NCBI RefSeq assembly: GCF_018139695.1
Contig: NZ_JAGSOG010000053.1
Coordinates: forward strand, 1-39,099
Length of the DNA: 39,099 nt
Source: Actinospica durhamensis
Lineage (GTDB): Bacteria > Actinomycetota > Actinomycetes > Streptomycetales > Catenulisporaceae
Reading direction: 5' to 3'
Shown piece after piece: positions 18,064-25,579 of this stretch. A program made the translations under genes and the position numbers. The notes under the pieces are model-generated. The model worked only from the letters and a program-made list of their open reading frames with translations, did no database searches and was not told where the DNA came from. Within the stretch, counting starts at the first letter, position 1. Each line of letters starts with the position of its first letter.

Positions 18064-19679
18064 GAGCGGGCTCCTCGCCGGGCGGGAAGGGTGGTGGACA
18101 CGGGGACGAATCGATCCGGGTCGGCGCAGGCCCAGTCGGCCGCCCAGTCCCTGGGCGCCTGACCGACCAGTTCGCCCGGTTCGAGCCAGGTGAACAGCTC
18201 CGCGTAGGTGCGGACGGTGGAGTGCTCGACACGGCGGTGGAGCATCTCGGGGCCGAGCGCGTGCAGGCCGGGCAGGCCCATCGAGGCGACGATCCGCTGC
18301 GCCTCGGCGACCGTGGCCTGCTGGTAGCGCAGCACCCGTGCGGACTTGTCGGCCACGTCGAGGGCGCGCGAGCGGCGCGGATCCTGGGTGGCCACGCCCA
18401 CCGGGCAGCGGTTGGTATGGCACATCTGCGCCTGGATACAGCCGACGGCCATCATCATCGCCCGGGCCGCGTTGGTGTAGTCGGCCCCCTGCGCGAGGCG
18501 CTTGACGATGTCGGCGCCGGTCGCCACCTTCCCGGCGGCGCCCAGCGCGATCCGTTCCCGCAGGTCGGATCCGACAAGGGCGTTGTGCATCGTGATCAGG
18601 CCCTCGGTGAGCGGCATGCCGACCCGGTCCTCGAACTCCAGCGGCGCCGCGCCGGTCCCGCCCTCGGATCCGTCCACGACGATGAAGTCCGGTGCCGTGC
18701 CCTCGGCCAGCATGGCCTTGCAGATCGCGAGCACCTCGGTCCTGGACCCGACGCACAGCTTGAATCCCACCGGCTTGCCCCCGGCCAGTTCCCGCATCCG
18801 CGCGGTGAACAGCACCAGCTCGCGCGGCGTGCGGAAGACCCGGTGCGCGGCGGGGCTGACACACTTCTCGCCCTGCGCCACCCCTCGCGCCGCCGCTATC
18901 TCAGGGGTCACCTTCGCGGCCGGCAGCACACCGCCGATACCCGGCTTCGCGCCCTGGCTCAGCTTCAGCGACACACACTTGACGTGTGGGTGCGCGGCCT
19001 TGTCCCGGAACATGTCCGGGTCGAAGTCGCCCTCGCGGGTCCGTGCGCCGAAATAGCCGCTGCCGATCTCCCAGATCAGGTCTCCGCCGCCCTCCAGGTG
19101 GTAGTCGGTCAGGCCGCCTTCGCCGGTGTCGTGCGCGAAGCCGCCGGCCGCGGCCCCCGCGTTCAGGGCGCGCAGCGCGTTCGCGCTGAGCGCGCCGAAG
19201 CTCATCGCGGAGACGTTCAAAAGGGCCATGTCGTAGGGCCGGGTGCAGTCGGGGCCACCGACGCGTACCCGCGGCTGGCTCTCCTCGGGTTCCCGCGGCG
19301 CGGTCGAATGCAGCACGAACTCGTATCCGACCTCGTTGACGTCGAGCTCGGTGCCGAAGGCGAGCTCGCCGTGGATCCCCTTCGCGCGCTCGTAGATGAC
19401 CGACCGGGTGTCCCGGTCGTAGGGGCGGCCGTCGTAGTTGCGCTCGATGAAGTACTGCTGCAGCTCCGGGCGGATGCCCTCGAGCAGGAAGCGCAGGTGG
19501 CCCAGTACCGGGAAGTTGCGCAGCACCGAGTGCCGCCGCTGCAGCACGTCGTGCAGCCCGACGAGCAGCAGCAGCCCGGAGATCACGGCGAGCGCGAGCC
19601 AGGCGGGGGACAGGGCGAGCGTCGCCCAGATGCCGAAGGCCAGCACGACGGCCAACCCCGGTAGAACAAGCAGACCCAT
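18060..19679 (-). CDS. Membrane-anchored FMN-binding glutamate-synthase-like protein
   Basis: This 539-residue protein resembles the synthase (FMN) domain of glutamate synthase, without an amidotransferase domain. Two hydrophobic helices in the first 45 residues (MGLLVLPGLAVVLAFG and a second) suggest membrane anchoring. The flavin barrel contains AMSFGALS, KPGIGGVLP and DGSEGGTGAAP. An iron-sulfur cluster signature is visible as Cys414, Cys420 and Cys425 in CIQAQMC-HTNRC. The start is ATG 19679 with GAGGAG upstream. Such stand-alone proteins often have uncertain substrates; coupling to the PoxB-like gene (4-base overlap) suggests a shared redox role at the membrane (inferred). Confidence 0.88.
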   Translation of the reverse strand: MGLLVLPGLAVVLAFGIWATLALSPAWLALAVISGLLLLVGLHDVLQRRHSVLRNFPVLGHLRFLLEGIRPELQQYFIERNYDGRPYDRDTRSVIYERAKGIHGELAFGTELDVNEVGYEFVLHSTAPREPEESQPRVRVGGPDCTRPYDMALLNVSAMSFGALSANALRALNAGAAAGGFAHDTGEGGLTDYHLEGGGDLIWEIGSGYFGARTREGDFDPDMFRDKAAHPHVKCVSLKLSQGAKPGIGGVLPAAKVTPEIAAARGVAQGEKCVSPAAHRVFRTPRELVLFTARMRELAGGKPVGFKLCVGSRTEVLAICKAMLAEGTAPDFIVVDGSEGGTGAAPLEFEDRVGMPLTEGLITMHNALVGSDLRERIALGAAGKVATGADIVKRLAQGADYTNAARAMMMAVGCIQAQMCHTNRCPVGVATQDPRRSRALDVADKSARVLRYQQATVAEAQRIVASMGLPGLHALGPEMLHRRVEHSTVRTYAELFTWLEPGELVGQAPRDWAADWACADPDRFVPVSTTLPARRGARS

Positions 19680-19883
19680 GCGATGAGACTCCTCGGATTC
19701 TCACGCGGCCGCGGTCGCGGCCGTCACCGCCGGGTCTCCGGCTCCCGCGGGTTCAATCTCCGGGCCGGCCAGGTTGCGTCACGACCGGTGCGGAAGCCGG
19801 GTTCAGTGGGGCTACGGAATTCGGACTCATCGCAATCCGGATCGCGCGACTGGCCGGTGTATTCGAGCCCGAGCCCGCCTGGA

Positions 19884-20249
19884 TCAGCGAAACTTATATA
19901 TGGCCTCGATGTTCGGTTGTCGCATCTTCTCGAGCCGTGCGCAGGCGCCCTGGTTGCCTCCGCGGCCAGTTCTTCGCAGAGTTCGGTTCTTGCTTGTCCA
20001 GGGAGCTCGGTTCGGACTCTCGTGTGGCACCTGAGCCACGGATGACAGGTGTGCGCGTATCGATGAGTCCTGCGGTACGCCGTTGTCGTCAAGGAGCGCA
20101 GTGGCACGCCGCCAGGTCCGGTCTGCGGCCTCCGGCCGGTTCTGTTTCCGCAAAATATGCGAAATCGAGATGAGACTCCATGCTTCGCCTATTTCATCAT
20201 GGATCGAGTGCTGGATATCCACGGCCTTCTGTGCGTGGACGGCTGCCTC
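19884..20249 (-). pseudogene. Fragment of a tetratricopeptide-repeat protein
   Basis: On the minus strand, residues encoded from 20249 down to about 20040 read EEAAVHAQKAVDIQ, then GEAWSLISISHILRKQN and EAADRTWRRATALL. This is the helical pattern of TPR repeats in the C-terminal arms of SARP/AfsR-like or LuxR-type actinobacterial regulators. The fragment begins exactly where the 100-bp repeat begins and has no start of its own. Downstream it drifts into unrelated sequence before the stop at 19884. It is the 3' scrap of a regulator gene. Its wobble positions are more AT-rich than in neighbouring genes. Confidence 0.6.
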
Positions 20250-20349
20250 CTCGACGTGCCCGAGGAGCCGGTGGCCAGGCTCTGGCACGCTGCGACGCTG
20301 TTGCGTGAGCACCGCGGCGACGGCCATAATGCGGCCCTCCTCGCCCACG
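20250..20349 (+). repeat. 100-bp direct repeat, copy 2 (displaced gene fragment)
   Basis: This is 99/100 identical to 13251-13350 and lies 6,999 bases to its right in the same orientation. Here it encodes nothing useful: it is joined on the left to the TPR scrap and on the right, after 43 bases, to a transposase tail. It appears to be a captured copy. Confidence 0.95.
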
Positions 20350-20392
20350 CGGACATCATGCCTGGTGGCGCTCAGGGTTCAGCGACGGTGGG

Positions 20393-20500
20393 TCAGCTGG
20401 CGCCGACCGGTCCGGCGCCGTAGAAGGCCCCGTTTCTGATCATGGCGTAGAGCGCATCGCAGCGCATCGCCGATGTCTCGCCCTTGGTGGAGCTGCCTGA
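20393..20500 (-). pseudogene. C-terminal tail of a transposase (IS110-like)
   Basis: The minus strand encodes about 33 residues containing STKGETSAMRCDALYAMIRN, then GAFYGAGPVGAS and a TGA at 20395-20393. The pattern of a basic stretch, then LYAMIRNGAFY close to the stop, is the usual end of IS110/IS116-type transposases (often LYAMLRDGTFY). Only this tail survives; the DEDD and serine domains are absent. Family assignment is from the short motif only. Confidence 0.5.
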
Positions 20501-20817
20501 GCGTCTCGTGACCGGGCCATGCCCGCGTGGGGGGACGTAGCTCAGCTGCGATCGTGTGGCCGGTGGCTCAGGAGGTGGGCGTCGTGCGGCGTGCGGGCCC
20601 CACGCCGGTCGTGGCCGTCCGCCACGCTGCTCCAGCCGAGTTGCGCCGTTCCAGTGAATCTACTGCCTCCGCCGTGTCGAAAACCGCATGTCATCGACCC
20701 TTTACGGTCGGCGCGCCTGGTGGATCCGAGGTGTGTCGGGGCGGTTTCCCCAGCAGTATCGGGCCCGGGGCTCGTACTGGATCGATGCATGTCCGATGTG
20801 CCTGGAGGCCGTGTGCC

Positions 20818-21465
20818 ATGACGGAGCAGCGCAGTATCACGATGGCCGTGACGGGAGCGGGCGGGACCCGCATGGCCCGCTACGTCCTCGACGCTTTGGA
20901 ACGGGATGAGCGGGTCGGGCACGTGGATCTGCTGCTTTCGCCCAACGGACGGAAGCTGCTGGCTCACGAGTTCGCGGTGGCCGAGGACGGGGACGCGGTG
21001 CGGACGGTGCTGGGGCGTCCCTCGGGCAAGGTGTACGCGTGGGAGGCGGGGGACTGGGCCGCTCCGGTAACCTCGGGTAGCTACCCGAGTTGGGGCATGA
21101 TCGTGGTGCCGTGCTCGCTGGGAACCGTCAGCCGGATCTCGCAGGGTCAGTCCACCTCGCTGATCGAGCGGGCGGCGGACGTGTGCCTGAAGGAGCGGCG
21201 CCGACTCGTGCTCTGTGTGCGCGAGACTCCCTTCAGCCTGATCCACCTGCGCAACATGACCCAGGCGACCGAGGCCGGCGCGGTGGTCTACCCCATGATT
21301 CCCACGTACTACAACACGCCCGAGACCGTGGAGCAGATGTTCGAGGAGTTCGCGGCGCGGCTGCTCGGGTTCGTCGGGCTGGACCAGACCGACTACTACG
21401 CCTGGGGCGAAGGCGGTTCGGACGCGTCGACCGAGCGCGCGGCCGCGCGCTCGGCGCGGGAGTGA
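20818..21465 (+). CDS. ubiX: UbiX-like flavin prenyltransferase
   Basis: This 215-residue flavoprotein makes prenylated FMN, the cofactor of UbiD decarboxylases, from FMN and dimethylallyl phosphate. GGAGG at 20804-20808 precedes the ATG at 20818. The family pattern is clear: TMAVTGAGGTRMARYVLDAL (phosphate loop), a middle VVPCSLGTVSRISQG segment with the invariant PCS, then RRLVLCVRETPFSLIHLRNM and AGAVVYPMIPTYYN. The C-terminal 20 residues form an extra acidic/alanine tail beyond the usual length. Its UbiD partner follows 170 bases downstream in the same direction. Confidence 0.93.
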   Translation: MTEQRSITMAVTGAGGTRMARYVLDALERDERVGHVDLLLSPNGRKLLAHEFAVAEDGDAVRTVLGRPSGKVYAWEAGDWAAPVTSGSYPSWGMIVVPCSLGTVSRISQGQSTSLIERAADVCLKERRRLVLCVRETPFSLIHLRNMTQATEAGAVVYPMIPTYYNTPETVEQMFEEFAARLLGFVGLDQTDYYAWGEGGSDASTERAAARSARE

Positions 21466-21635
21466 GGCGGCGTCGCGGACCGGGGAGCAGGGTGCTGCGA
21501 GCCCCATGACCCGGCTGTGTAGGTCGGACCCGAAAGATCGTCCCCTGATTCGCGACCGACGGATGCGCCGGCCTACTGCCGCGATCCTCTTCGTGCCACC
21601 GGCCCGGCCGAGTCCGGAAGAAAGGCAGCGTTCCC

Positions 21636-23129
21636 ATGCCCGAGCAGCCCGATCCGCCCGCCCCGGTGCGGGATCTGCGTTCGGCCCTGGACCGGCTCGC
21701 CCGTCATCCCGGCCAGCTGCACACCACCGACCACCCGATCGACCCCTACGGCGAACTCGCCGGGGTCTACAAGCGGATCGGGGCGGGCGGCACCGTCGAG
21801 CGCCCGACCGGCATCGGCCCGGCGATGCTCTTCGAGAACGTCAAAGGCTATCCGGGGGCGCGCATCCTGGTCGGTCTGCTGGCCAGCCGCGAGCGCGTCG
21901 GCATCCTGCTGGAGAGCGAGCCGGCCCGCCTCACCCAGCGCATGGCCGAGGCGGTGCGCAATCCCCTCGAGCCCGTGATCGTCACCGCCGAGAACGCGCC
22001 CTGCCAGCAGATCGTGCACCGGGCGGACGACGAGGACTTCGACATCCGCACCCTGCTGCCGGCGCCGACCAACACCGACAAGGACGCCGGGCCGTACTTC
22101 TGCGAGGCCCTGGTGCTCGGCACCGACCCCGAGACCGGCCACACCGATGTGACCATCCATCGGCTGTGTGTGCAGGGCAAGGACGAGATCTCCATCTTCT
22201 TCGCCCCTGGCCGCCATATCGACGCGTTCCGGCAGAAGGCCGAGGCCAAGGGCGAGTCGCTGCCGGTCTCCATCAACATCGGCCTCGACCCCGCGGTCTA
22301 CATCGGTGCCGAGTTCGAGGCCCCGACCACCCCGCTCGGCTTCGACGAGCTGACGATCGGCGGAGCGCTGCGCGGCGAGGGCGTGGAACTGGTCGACTGC
22401 GTCACCGTGAAGCAGAAGTCCATCGCCCGCGCCGAGATCGTGATCGAGGGCGAGATCCTGCCGGACGTCCGGGTCAAGGAGGACAAGAACACCGGGACCG
22501 GCCACGCGATGCCCGAGTTCCCCGGGTGCGACGGGCCGGCCAACCCGTCCCTGCCCCTGATCAAGGTCAAGGGCGTGACCACGCGCAAAGACCCGATCGT
22601 GCAGACCCTGGTCGGCCCCGGGGAGGAACACGTCTCCCTCGCCGGCATCCCGACCGAGGCCGCGATCCTCAAGGCCTGCGAGGACGCCTTCCCCGGCTTC
22701 GTGAAGCAGGTCTACGCGCATTCCGCGGGCGGAGGGAAGTTCCTTTCGATCATCCAGGTCGGCAAGCGCGACGCGTTCGAGGACGGGCGCGCCCGCCAGG
22801 CCGCGATCCTCGCCCTGGGCATCTACGCGGAGCTCAAGCACGTCGTACTCGTCGACGAGGACGTCGACCCCTTCGACAGCGACGACGTGCTGTGGGCGAT
22901 GACCAACCGCTTCCAGGCTGACAAGGACTTGGTCATCCTGCCCAAGATCGCCGGGCACGTGCTCGATCCCTCCCAGACCCCTGAGTACAACCCGGAGATC
23001 CCGGCCAAGGGCGTCACCGCCAAGATGGTCTACGACGCCACCGTGCCGTTCGCGCTGCGGGAGAAGTTCACCCGGGCCCACTTCCGCGACGTCGACCCCA
23101 CGCCCTGGTATCCCGACTACAAGGCGTGA
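21636..23129 (+). CDS. ubiD: UbiD-family prenyl-FMN-dependent decarboxylase
   Basis: This 497-residue enzyme would carry out reversible, non-oxidative decarboxylation of an aromatic, heteroaromatic or unsaturated acid with prenylated FMN. A GAAAGG site precedes the ATG at 21636. Family landmarks are TIHRLCVQGKDEISIFFAPG, VSINIGLDPAVYIG, the active-site region IEGEILPDVRVKED and GHAMPEFPGCDGPANPS. The last pattern resembles the gallate/protocatechuate (LpdC/AroY) branch more than ferulate-type Fdc1. The usual third small subunit gene of hydroxybenzoate decarboxylases is not seen downstream. Substrate is not assignable; an aromatic acid linked to the catabolic genes further right is possible. 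Confidence 0.92.
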   Translation: MPEQPDPPAPVRDLRSALDRLARHPGQLHTTDHPIDPYGELAGVYKRIGAGGTVERPTGIGPAMLFENVKGYPGARILVGLLASRERVGILLESEPARLTQRMAEAVRNPLEPVIVTAENAPCQQIVHRADDEDFDIRTLLPAPTNTDKDAGPYFCEALVLGTDPETGHTDVTIHRLCVQGKDEISIFFAPGRHIDAFRQKAEAKGESLPVSINIGLDPAVYIGAEFEAPTTPLGFDELTIGGALRGEGVELVDCVTVKQKSIARAEIVIEGEILPDVRVKEDKNTGTGHAMPEFPGCDGPANPSLPLIKVKGVTTRKDPIVQTLVGPGEEHVSLAGIPTEAAILKACEDAFPGFVKQVYAHSAGGGKFLSIIQVGKRDAFEDGRARQAAILALGIYAELKHVVLVDEDVDPFDSDDVLWAMTNRFQADKDLVILPKIAGHVLDPSQTPEYNPEIPAKGVTAKMVYDATVPFALREKFTRAHFRDVDPTPWYPDYKA

Positions 23130-23503
23130 GGCGCGGTGCGGCGCGGTCCCACTTTGACGCCCGGCCCAGCACGGGATGAGGCCGCGGCTCCGCAAACCGG
23201 TTGAACTGCCCGACTCGACGGGGCACCTCGATCTCGACCGGGCCGGCGGCGTCGACACCACGAACAAGACGATCACCTTCACCCCGGGCCCGCCGGTCGA
23301 GCCGTTGACCGACGGCGTCGCAGCGGGACATCCCGCCCCTGCCGTCAGACGTCAAGGCAGGCCTGCCCAACCTGAACGATGTTCTAGGGAACAGCCGACC
23401 CATCGGCACCCGAGACGACGCCGGCCCCGGCCCGGGATACCGAGCCGGGCCGGGCCGCGGGAACGCCCGGTTCCTGGGCGATCCCACGACGCTGATCCGC
23501 GAA
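23130..23503. other. Gap between convergent genes
   Basis: About 370 bases between the ubiD stop and the stop of the secreted small protein. One frame from 23176 starts reasonably (MRPRLRKPVELPD) but becomes arginine-rich nonsense after 60 residues and matches nothing I know. A GC hairpin at 23426-23454 is the only clear element. Confidence 0.4.
23426..23454. terminator. GC-rich hairpin between convergent genes
   Basis: CCCGGCCCGG at 23426-23435 pairs perfectly with CCGGGCCGGG at 23445-23454 across a nine-base loop. It lies between the convergent ubiD and peptidoglycan-binding protein genes and is a likely bidirectional terminator. There is no T-tract. Confidence 0.6.
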
Positions 23504-23920
23504 CTACACCAGGACGGTGCCGGGTGCTCCGGTAAACGTGCACGTCTGATAGTAGATCGCAGAGGTTGGGGCGAGCGTCTGCAGTATTTTGCACATGCTT
23601 ATCTGCGTTTGCATGCCGGCAATGCCGTCGACCCCATCGCCCTGGAGCGTCTGGAAGCACCTGGTCGCGTTCGTCGTGAGCGACCCGTAGATTCCGTCCT
23701 CGGTCAGGGTCGGGCGGCACTGGCCCGTCCCTATCGTCATGTAGAAATTGAGGTCCTCTTGCCAGATCTTGACGAACCCGCTTGAATCTCCCGGCGCGAG
23801 GCACCCGAGTGGAGTCGCGCACGAGGAGGAGGCGGCGGACGCGGTGGTCGGGATCGCGAACGGCACGACGACGGCCGCAGCGACGGCCGCGGCGGCCAAG
23901 AGGCTTTGACTACGTGACAT
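23504..23920 (-). CDS. Small secreted peptidoglycan-binding-domain protein
   Basis: This 138-residue exported protein starts at ATG 23920, with GAAGAGA just upstream. The signal peptide has a basic MSRSQS start, an alanine/valine core and a cleavage site after TASA, near residue 29. The mature part is essentially one PG_binding_1-like domain: WQEDLNF early, then EDGIYGSLTTNATRCFQTLQ and GVDGIAGMQT, matching the DG.(F/Y)G..T..A...FQ...G...DG..G pattern. Several cysteines (about six) suggest disulfides. No catalytic domain is attached, so it may target the cell wall or act as a small structural protein. Longer upstream frames have no start support. Confidence 0.85.
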   Translation of the reverse strand: MSRSQSLLAAAAVAAAVVVPFAIPTTASAASSSCATPLGCLAPGDSSGFVKIWQEDLNFYMTIGTGQCRPTLTEDGIYGSLTTNATRCFQTLQGDGVDGIAGMQTQISMCKILQTLAPTSAIYYQTCTFTGAPGTVLV

Positions 23921-24509
23921 GGTTCTCTTCTCTGCCACCCACCCCCGGAGGCGGTGGCATCTGTGACTGGTGACGTTGGCTGGTTGCCCAACGCACGGTG
24001 ACCGTGGCCGAAGACCCTCGTCGAGCTCCGGTGCCAGTTCCTGCGCGAAGCCACCAGGAACGGACCGCGCGCGGAGGGGTATCAACGAAGATTGATCCCA
24101 CATGGCGGTGTCCCGCGTCAAGGATTTGGCACGGGATATTCGCAATTTTGTTTGTCGGTCGGATGTAGCTATGGGTTGATGTTAGCTATCGAAGTCTGAT
24201 ACGCTCCCGGTTCGACCGCTTCGTAGCCATGCCCACGGACGGCGTCGTCAAGCCTGGCAAGCGAGATTTCCTGCTGTCGGGTGGTTCACGGTGCCGCCGG
24301 GCGTCGTTTTGCGACGACGCTGCGAGGGTCGTTGGGAAGGGGCGTCTCGGTGCGAGTCGGTACCGGAAGCCCGGACCCGTCCAGGCGCAGCGTGGGCCGG
24401 TCCGCAGGCGAGGTCTCGCACGCGCTGCGCGAGGTGTGGGGCATGTACGTACCGCGCGATGTATTCTAAAGGACCTGCTCTCAACGGGGTGGTAGAGCGT
24501 GTGGCCGCG
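23921..24509. other. Intergenic region, no gene recognised
   Basis: Nearly 590 bases between two minus-strand genes. A TTGACG hexamer on the minus strand (24121-24116) may be the -35 of the secreted-protein gene, but no good -10 box follows. ATCAA-N6-TTGAT (24081-24096) is a small palindrome nearby. The stretch 24125-24200 is notably AT-rich for this genome. A hairpin at 24301-24320 lies closer to the SDR gene. Frames across 24229-24495 are open but arginine-rich and unrecognisable. Confidence 0.4.
24301..24320. terminator. Hairpin downstream of the SDR gene
   Basis: GCGTCGT and ACGACGC form a 7-bp perfect stem around a TTTGCG loop. It is about 190 bases beyond the SDR stop (minus strand). 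It may terminate that transcript but is short and distant. Confidence 0.3.
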
Positions 24510-25358
24510 TCAGTCGTCTCTGCTCAGGAATCGGAAGCTGAGGATCGACAGGGCTCGTCCGGCGGGTGGGACGGTGCGTTTGAGCCACCAGTGTGGGACG
24601 ACCTGGTAGCGCGGGGTCGGAACGATTCGGCGGCCGCGACGCAGGGCGGCGAGCGCCTGGCGCGCGACGGTGTCGGGCGAGGTGCCGCGTTTGGCGTAGA
24701 GCTCCACGGTACGGGCGCGGCGGTCCGCCCACGTGCCGCGCATCGTCGTGGCGGAGACGATGGCGGTGTCGATGACCCCTGGACACAGCGCACTGACACG
24801 CACTGCGGTGCCGATCAGCTCGATCTCGAGCGCCTCGGTCAGGGCGACCACGGCGGCCTTCGTCGCGGAGTAGGCGGTCAACCCGGCGGCCGGGACCAGG
24901 CCGGCCATCGAGGCGGTGTTGACGATGTGCGCGGGCCGGCCTTGGGCCAGCAACCGCGGCAGGAAGGCGTTGAGTCCGTGCACGACGCCCATGAGGTTGA
25001 CGTCGATCAACCGCCGCCAGTCCTCGAGTGTCGTGTCCACGACGGCGCCCGCGAGGCCGATGCCGGCGTTGTTGAACAGCAGGTCGAGTGGCCCGTCTAA
25101 GAAAACTGCATCGGCGAATCGCGCCACCGCGTCCGCGTCGGTGACATCGACGACGTGCGCACTCGCCGCGCCGCCGGCCCCGCGTATCGCGCGGGCGACG
25201 GCCTCGGCGCGCTGCTCGTCCACGTCGGCGACGTAGACCCGCGCGCCACGCTGGGCGAGCAACAGTGCGATCGAGCGGCCGATGCCGGAGCCGGCGCCGG
25301 TGACCACCGCCGACTTCGCGGTCAGATCGCGCCCGATGCGGTGTGCGGTAGGGCTCAT
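24510..25358 (-). CDS. Short-chain dehydrogenase/reductase (SDR)
   Basis: This 282-residue classical SDR is an NAD(P)-dependent alcohol/ketone oxidoreductase. ATG 25358 is preceded by GGCGG; the frame extends upstream to 25541, but that part covers the promoter palindrome and is not coding. The cofactor loop is VVTGAGSGIGR, the active-site motif NNAGIG, and the catalytic pair Tyr163 and Lys167 in AYSATKAAV. The C-terminal 40 residues (PRYQVVPHWWLKRTVPP) are longer and more aromatic than in FabG and may contact the membrane or shape the substrate pocket. It is divergent from the aldehyde dehydrogenase gene, with a QsdR-type operator between them, so the two probably act in sequence on an alcohol and then its aldehyde (inferred). 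Confidence 0.9.
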   Translation of the reverse strand: MSPTAHRIGRDLTAKSAVVTGAGSGIGRSIALLLAQRGARVYVADVDEQRAEAVARAIRGAGGAASAHVVDVTDADAVARFADAVFLDGPLDLLFNNAGIGLAGAVVDTTLEDWRRLIDVNLMGVVHGLNAFLPRLLAQGRPAHIVNTASMAGLVPAAGLTAYSATKAAVVALTEALEIELIGTAVRVSALCPGVIDTAIVSATTMRGTWADRRARTVELYAKRGTSPDTVARQALAALRRGRRIVPTPRYQVVPHWWLKRTVPPAGRALSILSFRFLSRDD

Positions 25359-25485
25359 GGCCGTCCGCCTGCCGAGAGCGAGTGGACGTCCGCGTCCCCG
25401 GATGTGTGGTGCACGCTCACGGTGCCTCCCGTCGGCGGCCGGTGTTGACGGCGTGTCGGTAAGGATGGCATCGACCGGCAACGTG

Positions 25486-25510
25486 TGCAACACTTCCGTG
25501 AAATGTTGCA
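25486..25510. promoter_or_regulatory. Predicted QsdR-type TetR operator, site 1
   Basis: A 25-bp palindrome with arms TGCAACACTTC and AATGTTGCA around five variable bases. It matches the site at 29525-29549 (read on the opposite strand) at 20 of 25 positions, all differences being in the central five. It lies between the divergent SDR and aldehyde dehydrogenase genes, 128 and 70 bases from their starts, suitable for repressing both. Confidence 0.8.
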
Positions 25511-25579
25511 TCGCGCCCGCGCTCCGCGCCGACGCGGCCATCGACTCTGCTCAGCCGACCTCGAATTCAGGATTCCGCC

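Larger units (their letters stand above)
19680..20817. other. Recombination debris region
   Basis: About 1.1 kb with no intact gene. From left to right it holds a promoter-like leader for the minus-strand operon, a tetratricopeptide-like fragment (minus strand), a 100-bp copy of the SCO6745-type gene, a transposase C-terminal tail (minus strand) and an unrecognised stretch (20500-20800) leading to the ubiX start. Fragments abut one another at base resolution, so several rearrangements have happened here. Confidence 0.7.

Noticed and set aside
16333-18864. Extension of the PoxB-like frame to 843 codons
   Set aside because: The extra N-terminal part is out-of-frame reading of the upstream FMN protein gene; the coupled ATG at 18063 has a good ribosome-binding site and matches the family start.
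23176-23535. 119-codon plus-strand frame after ubiD
   Set aside because: Only the first third looks protein-like; the rest is Arg/Pro noise and it overlaps the convergent secreted-protein gene.
23921-24150. A cyclic-di-AMP (ydaO-type) riboswitch before the peptidoglycan-binding gene
   Set aside because: Considered because such leaders precede cell-wall genes in actinobacteria, but the conserved ydaO blocks are absent.
24229-24495. Open frames on both strands in the gap before the SDR gene
   Set aside because: Arginine-rich, no start signals, no family resemblance.
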